A stretch of DNA of 64,000 bases from Thuidium tamariscinum (Eukaryota > Streptophyta > Bryopsida > Hypnales > Thuidiaceae), in assembly GCA_947034885.2 (NCBI GenBank), contig OX344758.2, positions 19,371,067 through 19,435,066 on the forward strand. Reading direction: 5' to 3'. Below the pieces are notes generated by a model, which worked only from the letters and a program-made list of their open reading frames with translations, searched no databases and was not told the origin of the DNA. How positions within the stretch are numbered: position 1 is the first letter of the stretch; the number at the start of each line of letters is the position of its first letter. Of this stretch, positions 24,186 through 37,068 are shown one piece after another. Both the position numbers and the translations under genes were made by a program.

Positions 24186-26226
24186 AATTCTGAATAACTG
24201 TGCCCTTTCCTCATTGATTACTTATATGTGCTGGATTGCAATTAGCATCCAAAGGAGTTCCCCATTACGACGTTCAGCTTTCCAGGTGGTGGTCCAAACA
24301 CTCGCTCGTACGCTCCTTCAAGTGACCGCAGCAGGAAAAGTGGGAATACCCCGTGCCAACAATATCGCTTTAAAGTTCACTTTAATTTAAACAATCTTCT
24401 CACCTGGTAGCTCAATAGACATTGCATGGTGGTAGCTGTAAATTCTTTTCTTTCTCCATGTATATGTAATGTTAGTTTCATTCGTGCTGGTGACTTGACG
24501 CCCTTGCTAGGCACCAGTTAATCCTTGGTTACAAATTAAAGGTGTTAAATTTGACTGAAGCGAGAAATTGCACTCTTATTATATTTCTTCCAAGTTGGGT
24601 GAGTCTTCTGTGCAGATTCATTTCTGAATGGCGAAGGTATTGGGTACGCTTCCAGGCGACTCTTTCAAGTAATGTTAATAGTCTGAATTTTAGCTATTTT
24701 GAGTGAACATGAAATTTCAATTCATTGTGATCATGTTTCTTCATTTTCAATTTCCGAACTTTCAACTCGTTTTTTCTTCATTTTCAATGATTTCACTTTC
24801 ATTTTCAACTTTACTAACGTTGAGCTTGCAGTCTTCCATGTCAATTGGGATGATGTCTGAACTTTGAAAGCAAATCACAGATAAAAACTGGCTAGAGAAT
24901 AGATGCTCCTTTCTCCACCTTCACCTTTTTTTGCATGGCCATTCTACATTTTGTGGTGTCATGTTACGTTTATCTATCAAATACCGTTTTGGACTTTATC
25001 GCAGTCTATTTAATGCTTGCACATTTTGTTCCCAATATCTACGTTTACTAGATGTGTGACAATTAACAAGAGTGGCTTCGTCTTAGAAATTGTTTCAATA
25101 GTCGTAGTTATGGGTGATCGCATGAAACAGTTGTCAGTTTCGTTGCAGTTTTATAGTACTCATGCCCTTGTGGGGGGAGTACTTTATAATTAGAAAAATA
25201 ATTTTTAAATTTAAAAAAAAAATAAGGTCAATGTATACACGTAAAAGAGGAAGGTAACTGCTAAAGGAAAATCATAGAAAATTTCTTTAAGTAGGAGAAC
25301 TAGAAAAGTGCCAAATCTCAAGAAAATGAATATTTTGATATTTTTATTAATAAAAAGTAGGAACAAAAATTTAGAAATAAAAATAAAAATTGGTCACTTA
25401 GAAGAATCTTATTGAGATGGTCATCTATCAAAATTATATTTTATATGTTTTGAGGTGTATGTAGAAAGAGGTTCATTGTTATAAGATGTATAATTACTTA
25501 ATTTTAGAAATCCTTCATAGGATGTCTATAAGTCAACTAGAAGACCATTTCCTTTGAGTTTCAGCTTTAAATTCATTGATTTGGGTACTCAATAATACTC
25601 AAATCCCCCAAGTTAGTAGTGTGATATAATTGGAGGTTATTTTTGGATAGTTAAATATTTTTTTTAATTCCAAAAAATTAAGTAGGGTGTGTATTAGTCA
25701 CAAGTACCTTGTCTATAAATTTCAAGTCATTTGGAGACAAGAGTTGTGGCTAAAAAACTAATTAGTTAGAGGTGTGATAAAAAAAAGTACAAGTGACTCA
25801 AGTAATGACCTTAATAAGGTATCAAATTTCTGTAGTAAATGCAAGTCAATTAAAAATATTAAGCAAATTGTATCACAAAAAATGAACCCCCAAAACTAAA
25901 CTCAAAAATAAATTTATAGGGCTAGTTTATGTAAAAGTTATTCAACTGCCTTGTAATGTATGATTTTTTTTCCCTATTTTCTACAATAAGACAATTGGTA
26001 AATTTAGATTAAGAATTTGGATATATACAATAAGAAATTAGAAGGTCATTGGTAGGTGGTACACAACTATTTTCTAGTAGTGTATAAGTTTGAATTGTAT
26101 GAGATTTCCCACGAAGTTAGATAATTTGTATAAAGTGGGATCTAATTTGTATGAACTTTTGAAAAAAGTTTAGATGAAAGGTTGATGAATGTTGGATATG
26201 AGGTAAAACCACTTATACCCGATCAC
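24186..26226. other. ABCD1 3' flank and AT-rich intergenic
   Basis: The first few hundred bases are the likely 3' untranslated region. Around 24700-24830 there are irregular repeats of TTCATTTTCAA. Beyond about 25150 the sequence is strongly AT-rich, with no gene that I can support. Confidence 0.5.
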
Positions 26227-27156
26227 TTAAACCCTAAAGGTTAGAAACTATATCCACTAAAAACACACCAATACTGCCATTTCTAGTACTAGTACCAAAT
26301 TTTTGAAAAAGACACATTTCTTGACACATGTAAGTGTAGGATCTTCTAGTACGCCAATGGAAAAAGATGTGGAAAAAATTTCAGAATTTTTCACCGTATA
26401 GATTGTAAGATATTAGCATTTGAATTGACAAAATCCCTTTTTTTGTCCCTGCAAAAAACTAGGTAGCTGCACTTCTCAAAACCACATTTCTATGAAAAAA
26501 TGTCTCAAATAGTGGTGCTTCTTTGGATTCGTTTTTCATGGCAAATTGGCTACATGCTCAAAAAAATTCGCATCATTTGGAATTGTACAACATATAGGAA
26601 AAAATTAATAAGTAGAAAGAAGTAGAGAGTGATTCCAAATACTAAATTGTTAAAAATTTATTTATGGAATCAAAAAAATGCCAATCCCAATGGTTGTAAT
26701 GTTGTAAAAAACAATCAACATCACAATTTTAAATTTTTTTTCAAATGTATTTAAAATCGAGTAAAGTAAAGGCTTTCAAAGTTTATTTTAGAGTAGAGAA
26801 TCCATAACTGCCAACAAACTAAATCTCCCCATAACTTTCATCTCATAAATTAAAATGGAATGATTCAAATATTTTTTCACATATATACATCTAGAAAATC
26901 AATTTCAAATTATTAATTTAAGAAAATGTTTTTCTAATAAATTTTTGGGCTGCCCGCCAACCAATCAAAACTACATATCATACAATAACTTTTTGACCAT
27001 GTAGTCAAAAGTTATAAAAATTGTTGGGCCTTCAAGATACTCCTTGGGCACATGTTGTGTGTAAATGTCAAAGAAAAAAAAGAAAAAACCCATCTGTAGT
27101 GAGCTACCCAAAATCACTATGTTGCCAAAAAACGCAGTTTGGTCCCTAGGGGTTAA
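26227..27156 (-). mobile_element. TTAA-flanked transposon, subfamily I copy 3 (930 bp)
   Basis: Left border TTAAACCCTAAAGG, right border GGTCCCTAGGGGTTAA. Same orientation as 7579-8492 and colinear with it. The word GCTGCCCGCC sits at the position of the doubled CTGCCCG motif. More diverged than the copies at 6148 and 7579. Confidence 0.75.
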
Positions 27157-27735
27157 GCAATTCTAGAACAAATCATGACTATGATGCTATGCAAAATTTT
27201 CCCATATAGAAAGATAGGAAATATGGGGATTGAAATTTTTTTATAACTTTATCTGAGAACTAAAATTACTATGAATTTTAGAAGCCAAAACATGCTTTGA
27301 ACCATAGTCAATGTCTAGAGTCTTCCAATTTGGATCATAGCTGAGACTACTTTTCTACTCGGTACTTTCCATACACTTTATGACACTTTGGGACATGTGT
27401 CATGATTTTAAGTCCCGCAACCTTGAAAATGGAAAAAAAAAGTACATTCCAAGCTTTGATTGGAAATCTCTTTTAGCCTTGGTTGGAAATAGCCACATCC
27501 TACAAGTTGGGTATGGGTCCTTGGTCTGGAATACGTGGTTCTACCTTATATTTCTATGTTTGTTCACCTAAAAAAAACCCATTATTGGCACTATAAACTA
27601 CCATATTGATGTAAGTTGTAGATTTTTTGAATTCCATCCATTGTGTCCCTTGTTACCACCAATAAATGTTAAATGGGTTAAACTTTTGTTGTATTTGTTC
27701 AAAAACAATGTTTTAATGTTACACAACATTTACTC
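27157..27735. other. AT-rich intergenic, nothing recognised
   Basis: A 63-codon frame at 27380-27571 has no recognisable family and no splice context. Taken as chance. Confidence 0.4.
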
Positions 27736-28120
27736 TTAACCTCTAATTAAAGCCTTGAGGTGCGTTTTTTGGCATTATAAATTTTTTGGGTAGCTCACTA
27801 CGAATGGAGTTTTTATTTTTTTTCACTAAAATTCTTATACAAGATGTGCCCAAGGAGTGGCTTTCAAGCGCAAAAATTTTCATAAATTTTGACTTTGTGG
27901 TTAAAAAGTTATGGCATGATATGTTGTTTTCTTTACTCGGAGGGCAGCCCGGGCAGCTGAAAAAACTTCTTTAAAAAAACTTTTTTTTCAAAAGTGAAAT
28001 TTCAAATTGATTCTTTAGGTTTTTACAGACATGGGAAGCTTTGTTTCATTCCATTTGGATTAAGGAGTCAAAAGTTATGAGCAATTTTAGTTTGCGGGTA
28101 GGTATGGAATTTTTGAAAAC
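27736..28120 (+). mobile_element. TTAA-element fragment, subfamily I copy 4
   Basis: Starts TTAACCTCTAATTAAAGCC and runs colinear with the first 40% of the element at 6148 (GCCCAAGGAGTGG, GTGGTTAAAAAGTTATGGCA, GGGCAGCCCGGGCAGCTG). The similarity fades near 28110, and no right end is present. Confidence 0.65.
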
Positions 28121-28312
28121 TTTTACGATGCCATCCCGACTTTAAAAATTTCTCCATACATATATATTATAGTGTAGAACATCATAGTGTAAAACATTTA
28201 CGATGCCATTTTAAAAATAGGCCCTTCACTAATCATTGACTACAACATAATTATATGTAATCAATATTTATAACCTTGGCTTATAAGTTGAATGGCAATA
28301 AAACATAATTCC

Positions 28313-29238
28313 TTAACCCCTAAAGGACCAAGGCCTTTTTTCTATCAAAAACCTCTCAAAACTGCCATTTCTGTTGCATTCATCCAAGAAAACAAATTTT
28401 TTTTAAAGAATCTAACCGTAGGATCTTGTACTTCACTTGATTGAGATCAAGTGGTAAAAATTTCATGAAGTTTGACCGTACAGATTGGAAGATATGAGCA
28501 TTCAAAGTTGGAAATACAAGTTTTTTTGAACTGTGGTTTGCAATTTCAGATGACTTTGACTGGAATTTGTATTAAAAAATTGCACTATAGACTTTGAATT
28601 TATAATTTTTTGTCTTAAGAAATTGAGTTGAGAGTCTAGAAAAAAAATTTCACACAAAAAACACTTGATTTTCATTCTTTAAAAAATTGTTAAGTAGATG
28701 TAGGTCCAAGATTGAAAAAAAAACTAAATGGTTAATAACTCTAAGATGGGATTGAAATACAATAATCCCAATGGTGAGATTGTTCTAGAAAGTAAACATA
28801 ACCTTGTCCAACAATTTTTTTTGAAAAATTGTGAAAATTGCATTAAAAAATGAATCCTATAAGTTTATTTTTTCAAGAAATTGTTTAGATTGCCCGAAAA
28901 ACAAGATTGTCCACAACTTTCTCATTATAAGTCCAAATGGAGTGAATCAAAGCTTTATATGTAGGCAAAAATATATTATTTTAGAAAAAAAAATTAAAAA
29001 ATTAAATTTTGACTTTTTGCAAAAAAAAATTTCTGCCCGCCGAATGAAAATTTGGGCTTTTTGTGGTATAACTTTTGCTCCCGCTCACCAATTGAAATAA
29101 AATTACATTCCCATGAAGCTAATCAATTTTCCTATCTTATGAGAAAGTTTCAAAAAGATTCATTAAAAATTGAGGTCTACGGAACCTACCCGAACTCCAA
29201 ATTGTCCCCCGAGGGGACAATGGTCCTTTAGGGGTTAA
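28313..29238 (+). mobile_element. TTAA-flanked transposon, subfamily II copy 1 (926 bp)
   Basis: Left TTAACCCCTAAAGGACCA, right TGGTCCTTTAGGGGTTAA. Same termini as subfamily I but a different interior, including CCCCCGAGGGGAC just inside the right end. It is the reverse complement of the element at 58646-59554. No transposase frame. Confidence 0.8.
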
Positions 29239-29814
29239 GGAATCCAAGGAGCGATTATACCTTCCTCTTTAGGATTGAAAGCGGAGATATACTAATGAAT
29301 TAACAAATGCTATGTATCTAAGAGTACAAATTGAAAATTGGATTTAATCAAATGCCTCTAAAATTGGATGAATAGCATCACATTCCATCCTGGTAGGCTC
29401 CTTAAAACAAGACAAACAATAGTAAAAACGCCCTTTCAATCTTTTCATAGTTAAATCAACCTCTAAAGAACCACAACACCACCACGTGACTTGAACAACT
29501 GACTTTCAATTTTGCACCCCCCATTTCTTTGGGAGTTAACATTGACTTGCTTTTCCAATAATGCCAAATTGCCACCCTTCTCCAAGTTGCTTCCATCCCT
29601 TTATAAATAGTTTTCGTCTCTAGAAAGGCTCCTACGGAGGAACTACCGAATTCTGGATAACTTAGAGACTGGAAAGTAAAAGGCACGCCCCTTTTCTCCA
29701 GAAAAGGCTGCGTCAATCTGACCCACCCCCGTCATGCTCTAATCACGTGCACTCAGGGACCGACCTACGACCAACGGTCGGAAAACTCCGACTCCCGATC
29801 GGCAGACGAAGGAT
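29239..29814. promoter_or_regulatory. Upstream region of the DUF676 esterase gene
   Basis: The composition changes from AT-rich to balanced near 29600. A minus-strand frame at 29456-29716 resembles nothing known. I read the last 200 bases as the core promoter and leader, without a motif that I can prove. Confidence 0.35.
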
Positions 29815-30004
29815 ATGGTCGGCAATAACCGACCGATGGTCGCAAGGATTAGCTTCAAGAAGCAGGAAGAAGTAGAGCACTCCACGGCTGCACCGTCTTC
29901 GCAATTGCCCATGTCGAGGAAGAGAGATGAAGCTCCCGGATCGAGTAGAATTTGCACTACGATCTGGATGTGGTTAGTAATCTCGTCGCCGCTGTTCCAT
30001 TCCG
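29815..30004 (+). CDS. Possible alternative first coding exon of the esterase gene
   Basis: Opens with ATG at 29815 and stays open for 63 codons plus one base, ending at a good donor (TTCCG/GTACGT). Its phase (1) is the same as that of the exon ending at 30248, so either could join the exon at 31075 in frame. It could equally be an untranslated leader. No family resemblance in the peptide itself. Confidence 0.35.
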
Positions 30005-30211
30005 GTACGTGATTTTTTTCAGTTAGTTCGGATCGGAGAAGTTTGCATCGAAAAATTGTAGACGTACGGTCGGTCGCTGGATCGGAGAAAATTGGAGGTT
30101 CTATGGTGGAGACGAAGCCCGAGTGTGGAGGATGCGAGGATCCGTTTCGCGTTTGTTGTTGGATTGAACAACTCGAGGCTCTTGGAAAATTTTCGGAAGG
30201 AAGTTGTTCCG

Positions 30212-33200
30212 ATGGGAGGCGGCTCAATTTTTTCCGCTGCTATCGAAGGTGAGTTTATTGCGATTGCGATCATTTGCCTTGTTTCACGTGTGAAGATAAG
30301 ACACGGCAATTTTGTTTAGATCAGTTTTGGAACGTGAGCCTTCGCATTATGAGGTTGTGGTCGTTCTTTAGGATGTTTTTGCTAATTGCAATGTTTAGAG
30401 GCGTTCTTGATATTCTGATGAAGAGGATATTGCGGAATTTTCACGCCTTCTGTTTTTCAGTTTCTGCGGGACACACTAATTATTGTATATCGCATTTGTT
30501 TTCCCAGAATAAAGTTTACAAGTTTTTATCTTATGGATGAAGACACTACATCTCCTCTCAGTAGTCGCTTAGAATATAATGTTTTTTTAATGCGCTCTAA
30601 TAGAAAAATGCAGTTAAAATAATTAGTGCGTCTTGCAGTAACTGAAAAAATTGGTGTAGCGATACAATTTTCCTAGAATCCAAATGATTAAGTGAACAAG
30701 ATTCCTCCAATTTTTCTAAGTTTTGAGCTCATTTTCTTCCTGTGGAGCACATTCGAAAGTTATTTGAATAGACACAAGAAGACTCAAATTTCTGACGTTG
30801 GGAAAATGAAATAAACCCCTTCAAAACTATGCCAATGACGCTGAATTTAGCCGATGTAAGACACTGAGCATCTCGGTATGCGATTAGAAATTTATTGAGA
30901 GATCGGGTCTTTACAATTTAGGATTTTAAAGTTGAATTCAGAGAATGACCGAGGATTGGAAAGTTGCCGCCTTGAACATCTATCAACATGGATGAATCCG
31001 CTGAGCTCCCATGCTGCAGTTGGCTGTCGTCAGATGTTTATTCAAAATGCTTATAAAAACTGAAATTGCAACAGGGCATGGCGGAAAGAGAGAGGGCCGT
31101 GCCGGCAAAACGAAAAGCCACAAATTATCTGTGCCTGTCATGCTGTACCGCAATGGGAAGTTGCAGCAGGGAGATGGCGAGCCTGATCATCTTTTGATAC
31201 TTGTCCATGGGATCCTTTCCTCGTACGTTCCCTTGCCTCACTGAATTGGTTGAAACAGGTGCAATATCCTCTTCTGTGGTTTTCATAGGCTTTAATGCAC
31301 GCAACTATGCGTGGGGCTCACGACCTTGCAAATCCTAGCATACGAGATGATTGGTTCGTAATTCCTCCACGTTCTGCACTGTAAGTCTGTGACTTGGGGC
31401 TCCTTCATTCAGACCTGACGACTGGAGTTATGCAAAAAAGGAGCTCAAAGATCGACTCGGCAGCAAGTTCTTGATCCACGGTAACTTAATTTGTCCCTCT
31501 CATCTATTGTTCAAGGAGTGTGACCTGCTCTTCTGTCCTCATCGACATTTGTCTGCAAACATCTTTTTGCATGTATGGAGTGCTAAGGTAGAAAGTACCA
31601 AAACTGTAAGGGACCTGATCCCATCCCCTATACCGAACCCTGTTACCAACATCAAATCATCTTTTCTTACACCTGGTTGAACTTCTTAGTAAGTGGTGGA
31701 AGCATGATTTGTCTAAATGTTTATTTCCAACGATCATCGTTCGGAGATGGGGTTCTCTCCGTCATTTATAGTGGTGTAAACCTCCCACTTTGAACTCGCA
31801 TAAGAATTCATATATAGTGATTGAGATTTGTTCTCAAATAATTTTCGCTCTTGTACAGATTCTCAGAGGCATGTCCACGTCTCTATGCTGATCTCCCCAA
31901 AACCTGACTTCTACGTAGGCTTACACTTAAGGACCCTCTACCTTACAGAGTGCAATGTAGTGCTGTAATTTGTATTAAACGAATGTGAAATTGGATTGGT
32001 CCTGCAGCAAGCACTGTTAATTCGCGGTTTTTTAATACCCTCGGTGGAATTGAGCCTGCTGGCTGGCGTCTTGCTTCGGAGGTACTCAAATTCTGGGCGC
32101 GTGTTTCATGCTATAATTACCTGCTCAGGTTGCCTATTTCACATTTTATTGACATTCTAGGTTATATATTGATGTAAGCGTGGAGCGTTGCAAGTGTGCA
32201 GCGTGGCGTATTGATTAGCTAATGGGGTATTGGAATCAGATTCAGGAAATTGTGGAGAGAGTGGCCTCCTTAAAGCGAATATCCTTTGTATCTCATTCAC
32301 TGGGGGGTCTTTTTTCACGTCATGCTGTGGCAATGTTGTATACGCCAAGAGATGATTTGAGTATATTAGAGGATCTTGAGAGTAGAAGTGAAGAGCACCC
32401 TGCTTTCCGACTTCGCCAAGAACCCAAGATTGCTGGCTTAGAAGCTGTTAACTTCATCACTCTTGCCAGTCCTCATTTGGGTGTACGTGGAAACAAGCAG
32501 GTATGTTTGAAGTGATGGAGACTGTTGAACTAAAGATAGTTTCTGGAATATAAAATAGTGTAAGGTTTTTCGTGAGGTTAATCTGTAAAACTATGCTTCG
32601 TCTATTGTCTTGTATTTGTTTGTCGGTGCAAATTGAGGGTATTGAATCTCATTGACCCTTTCCATCAGCTACCATTTCTGCTAGGTGTGCCAGTGCTGGA
32701 AAAGCTTGCAGCTCCAATTGCACCTTTTGTTGTGGGGCACACAGGAAAGGAGCTTTTCTTCACGGACGGCAAGGCAAGCGATCCTCCTCTGCTCTTGCGC
32801 ATGACCTCGGATTGCAAGGATGGCCTTTTCATGTATGCCCCCCTCTGTCCAATTTCTGTTACTTGGTTTTCTCCTCCGTTCTACAGAAATTGTTTTATAG
32901 CAAGCACACCTTTTCAGGCCTGATTTGATTTTTCAGCATCGCCTAATGTAGTATTGCTGATCGATTCACAGATCTGCCCTACGGGCCTTCAAGTCAAGGG
33001 TGGTCTACGCAAATGTCAGTTACGACCGTATCCACACGCTGTTCTCGTGCAGTTATAATTTTGAGTGGCAAGAATTTTTCTTTTTTAAGTGTGAAGTATA
33101 TTGCATCCCTGTTATTCCACTTAGGGTGAATCTTTCGACTAGTAGATGCCGTTGGATTCCAGTCTAGAGGAGATAGCTAGATAAACCAAACCGGCTGCGA

Positions 33201-34563
33201 GTGCTTGCGGACCATTACATAATGAACTGAAACCCCAAGCGCACAAGCTAAAAATAGATGGGCGGCATCACCCTTACACATGAGGATATACATGTTTTTC
33301 CCCTATCCTTACCTGATTTTATGGAGGTTTCCTTGACTCTCTAGACACAGATATAGTGGGTTGGAGGACATCTTCAATCAGGCGAGAGTGTGAACTTTCA
33401 AAGGTTCGTATTTTCGTGATTTCTGCACTTCATCCCATGCATCGTGCAAGTGCATGTTCTTCTCATCAAGAAGTGCAATCTCAATGATCGAGTGGAAGAG
33501 GTGGTATCGGAATGTAGATTAGATCAGTAATGAGTTTTGGTTACCAAGGAGTAATAACAGCAGACTTACCCGTGATTTTTATGGTAACAGCCTCCCAGAG
33601 TCTCCCTGAAAGACAAGAATGGTAAGGTTTACACGCATGTTGTAAATGATACTTTCTCTCCAGCAGTGAACAGTGATGCCCCTTGTTTCCAAAAGGAGTC
33701 TGCTGAAGGGAAAGCCGCAGCTCAAGCTTCTCCCAGCAGCAAGAAAGCCGATGCATATCATGAAAAACTTGAAGGTATGCGATCTTTTTGTCTTTTTCCC
33801 TAACCATTTGCATTGACACTTCTGAAACGATCAGTTTTGATGCTTTGATTTGTTAATATTCAACAGGGCTTTAAGTAGTATTGGACTAAATCGAGAACTT
33901 TTAGACGACATCATGAACTCTTTCCCATTATTCAAGGCAAAATCTCTCTGTGATCGCCAAAATCCTAACGAGGCTTACCCTTGATGTGTATGATGCATAT
34001 GTTATATGATATACATGATGTATGTTTTCTTGTTGTCTGCAATCTGCCACAATTACTGCTATAATGCCAAATTGCTAACTGCGGGTCTTGGTGCCTTGTT
34101 AACAGAGGAGATGGTACAGGGATTGCAGCAAGTGAGCTGGCGAAAGGTCGACGTGAGCTTCCGCTCAGCTTTGTGGCCCTACTTGGCCCATAATTCCATG
34201 CCTGTAAGTTCACCATGATGTTATTTTCAGCATAGCAGAAAGTATCCTTTTAAGTAGGGCGAAATGGAGTTGACCTTTTATAGGAAAATGAAGGAGATGA
34301 GTTTAGGTAGGAATTTTGTGAATTCAAACTAATAGATAACTCTGTTGTGAGCAAGACGGTAAGTATTATGGATTTCTTTTCAGAGTATTAGAGGAACATG
34401 GCTTAACCAGCATTTCCACTTGGTTATTGTTTCTCAGGTTACAGGTAAGCTTAAATGGGTACAGGATTTACATTATGAAGGAAAAGAAGTAATTGCGCAT
34501 GTGGCTGACATCTTGAAACAGCAAGAGCAGCATCAAAACCTACAACTCTGGTCGACCTTATAG
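30212..34563 (+). CDS. DUF676 putative serine esterase / lipase
   Basis: Alpha/beta hydrolase of the plant DUF676 family (Arabidopsis At4g25770/At5g51180 type); the natural substrate is not known to me. Eleven exons: 30212-30248, 31075-31222, 31413-31480, 32008-32081, 32246-32500, 32669-32832, 32972-33027, 33345-33403, 33591-33774, 34106-34203, 34438-34563. This gives 422 aa, with all phases consistent. LVHGIL (His 57, Gly 58) forms the oxyanion-side strand. The nucleophile elbow is VSHSLGG with Ser 127. NFITLASPHLG follows. YDHTDIVGWRTSSIRR (from about 266) holds the expected catalytic His. The block EEMVQGLQQVSWRKVDVSF near the C-terminus is typical of the family. No signal peptide or membrane segment is evident. 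The start is uncertain: Met at 30212 is the first in its frame after a stop at 30059. Confidence 0.88.
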
Positions 34564-36089
34564 TTCTAAGGTCCAGAGGTTTGTGGTGGAGCTTCAGAGG
34601 AATTCGACTTCTGGTTTCAGTTGCGCTGAAATGATGATTATTGAGGTGCATTACGGCAGAAAACCAGGTTAGACATTTTGGATCAAATATTGGTTGCTAG
34701 GTACCTTAGCTCCCTGCCACGGGATACTTGGGACACTAGTGGAATAACGTCTCTAAATTTCGGATGAGGGTATTTAATTTTAGGATAAGACAATTGTCAA
34801 ATTCAGTGCAGCGACTATGAAACTATAAACTCTAGTGAGTTGCAATTGCTGCAAGCACACTCAATTGTCTAAAGATTGAGGGCTCTAAAGATTCCAGCAG
34901 CATTTGTAAATATATCATTCAAGGGTTCAACTTAAGAATAGATGAACAAATCAAATAGAGGAACCGGGGCTTCCGGTATTGAATCCCGTAACTAAAGATG
35001 CTTCCCCCTTATCATACTGGAAGATCCATATCAGAATCTTCGAATTCTTTAATTGTGCTACAATACTTTGAATAAAGGGCGAGCTATAGTTTGTTTTGAT
35101 CACCTTGGAAAGATTTTTGATTTGAGACCACATCCACAAAATCGGATTTCATCATCAAAACGATTACTAAAGTCTGTGCCTACATTTTGACAGATTCTGC
35201 ATGTTGAGCAGGACTTCTAGCATATCATGGAACAAACTTAAGGTTTGTGTGCAGATTTATATGAATTGATGATCGGAGGATTGATTCTTTACTTGCTCAA
35301 ATTAGGCAAGATGTAGGGGAAAATCTTGTTGTATGTAGGAAGGTGCCAAACTAACAAAAACATTCCAAAGCAAAGGTTTAGGGTTCAAAAGGATGCTTCT
35401 ACAGGATTCTAAGGCCCAAAAGTGGTCAATGGACATTTTCATTGTTCTTTGTAAAAACAAAGAATGCACCTATTGGTTCAATAATTGGAGCAATCTTAGT
35501 GACTACCTTGGTCATGGGGTCCTTGAACTTTGTAAAGATAGGCTAGTCATTGAGGAAATCATCTTTTTTTTATACAATTAGAATCGCCTATTTTTGAAAT
35601 AAAAAAATTTAAACACTTATTGGAGGTCAAACCATTGTGCAAGATCTCCACTTTTCCACAAACTTTAAGATTGAGTAATTGCTCTTCTATTGTACATAGA
35701 AATATTTGTTGTCATCCATCAAACACTTTTAGGCTAATTTAATTTTAAGCATGTCTACTAATTCCTAGTGTATTCTATGATTTTTTATTTTACTTTGTTA
35801 CAATTATGACTCCATATATGAATCTAAAGTGGTAGGGATGATAAGTTTGTTTCCTTGTTTTTGCATTCCATACATTTTCTTCTTTGGCTACAATAATAAC
35901 TCATAAGTTATTCACATTATTTTCAAAGGGTTTAGTTGTGCTTCATTTCTTTGATTACAAGATGGATACACCCTAAATAACACTCTTACCTTAAACAACC
36001 ATTATCAATATGTGAACATCTCTAAAATCAATATGTACATATATTGAAGGAATAATCCTAGAACCTCTATCTAAAAAATCTTACATCCT
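34564..36089. other. Esterase 3' flank and AT-rich intergenic
   Basis: The first few hundred bases are the probable 3' untranslated region. The remainder shows no gene, RNA or clear element end. Confidence 0.45.
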
Positions 36090-36260
36090 TCATAATTTTT
36101 GTATATGGTATCCAAATGTTGCATATTTTTGGTAGGTTGGAACTTCCTTTTGCTTGCCAACAACAAAAGAGTATGAAAATTTGGCCTCTCTAATAATAGT
36201 AACTAGGCACAAGTAGAAAAAAGTAGTGGTTTGGGGGGTATCTACCTTGAGGTTCTCAAA
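36090..36260 (-). mobile_element. MITE family A fragment, inverted
   Basis: Reverse complement of part of 3698-3973: GGTATCCAAAT, CTTGCCAACAA, TAACTAGGCACA, and a decayed terminus GGTATCTACCTTGA at the right. Confidence 0.65.
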
Positions 36261-37068
36261 TACATTGGAGATTATAAAAACCTTGATTTTTTTCAATCTT
36301 GAACCACTATGACAAATGTTATTAAAATGGCAATATTCCATATGCCATTTTTGAGACCGCGCAATCTAAACTGAAAACTAACATCTAGGACAAGTATAGA
36401 TTTGCAAACATCTATGACTCATAGATTTTAAAAATCTATGACTAATTTAGACTTTAGATTTTGTAGCCTAAATTGTAAAAAATGCCAAAGTAATGAAAAT
36501 TTTCCATTTTAATGAAATTCACCATCACTTCAATTATATCCAACCTTTTTTTTGGCACCATGGTGTCCACTTGCACCATTTCAAAACAAGTTTCTACTAT
36601 TTGCTAGATAAAAGTAAACTTTATACACCATAAATTTTTCATTTCTATTCAAAATATAGATGAAATCACCAAATTTAGATAAAATAGTGTATGAATATGA
36701 TTAAAAAGTGTTTTTTTTCCAAAAGGTGGGTGGATGTAGAAATACAATGGTTCACCAAATTTGCAATGATCACCATCTTGGCACTTTCTCAAAAACCAAA
36801 AAAAAGGGTTGGTTCTATTTCAACAATGCTAGCGTGTGAGCATGAACATGCAAGCATGTGAGCTTCTAATATGTATATAAATAGATATACTACCACCTTT
36901 GAAGGTGTTTATAGTAAAATTACCTACAATATTGGTACCTATAGTATAAATACATTGTTATCATAGAAGGTTTTCATAGTATAAGCACATATACTATAGG
37001 TGCATCATCTTTGAGGTTCATAAGTTGACACTTCTATACTCACATACTAGTAACCGTGGGTTCTATCT
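36261..37068. other. AT-rich spacer with a repeat also near 49050
   Basis: The part from about 36840 to 37040 (TATAGTATAAATAC, GAAGGTTTTCATAGTATAA, GGTTCATAAGTTGACA) is similar in word order to 49050-49280, so it is a low-copy repeat. No gene seen. Confidence 0.45.

Noticed and set aside
31078-31200. ATG at 31078 as start of the esterase
   Set aside because: It is in another frame from LVHGIL and stops after about 40 codons.
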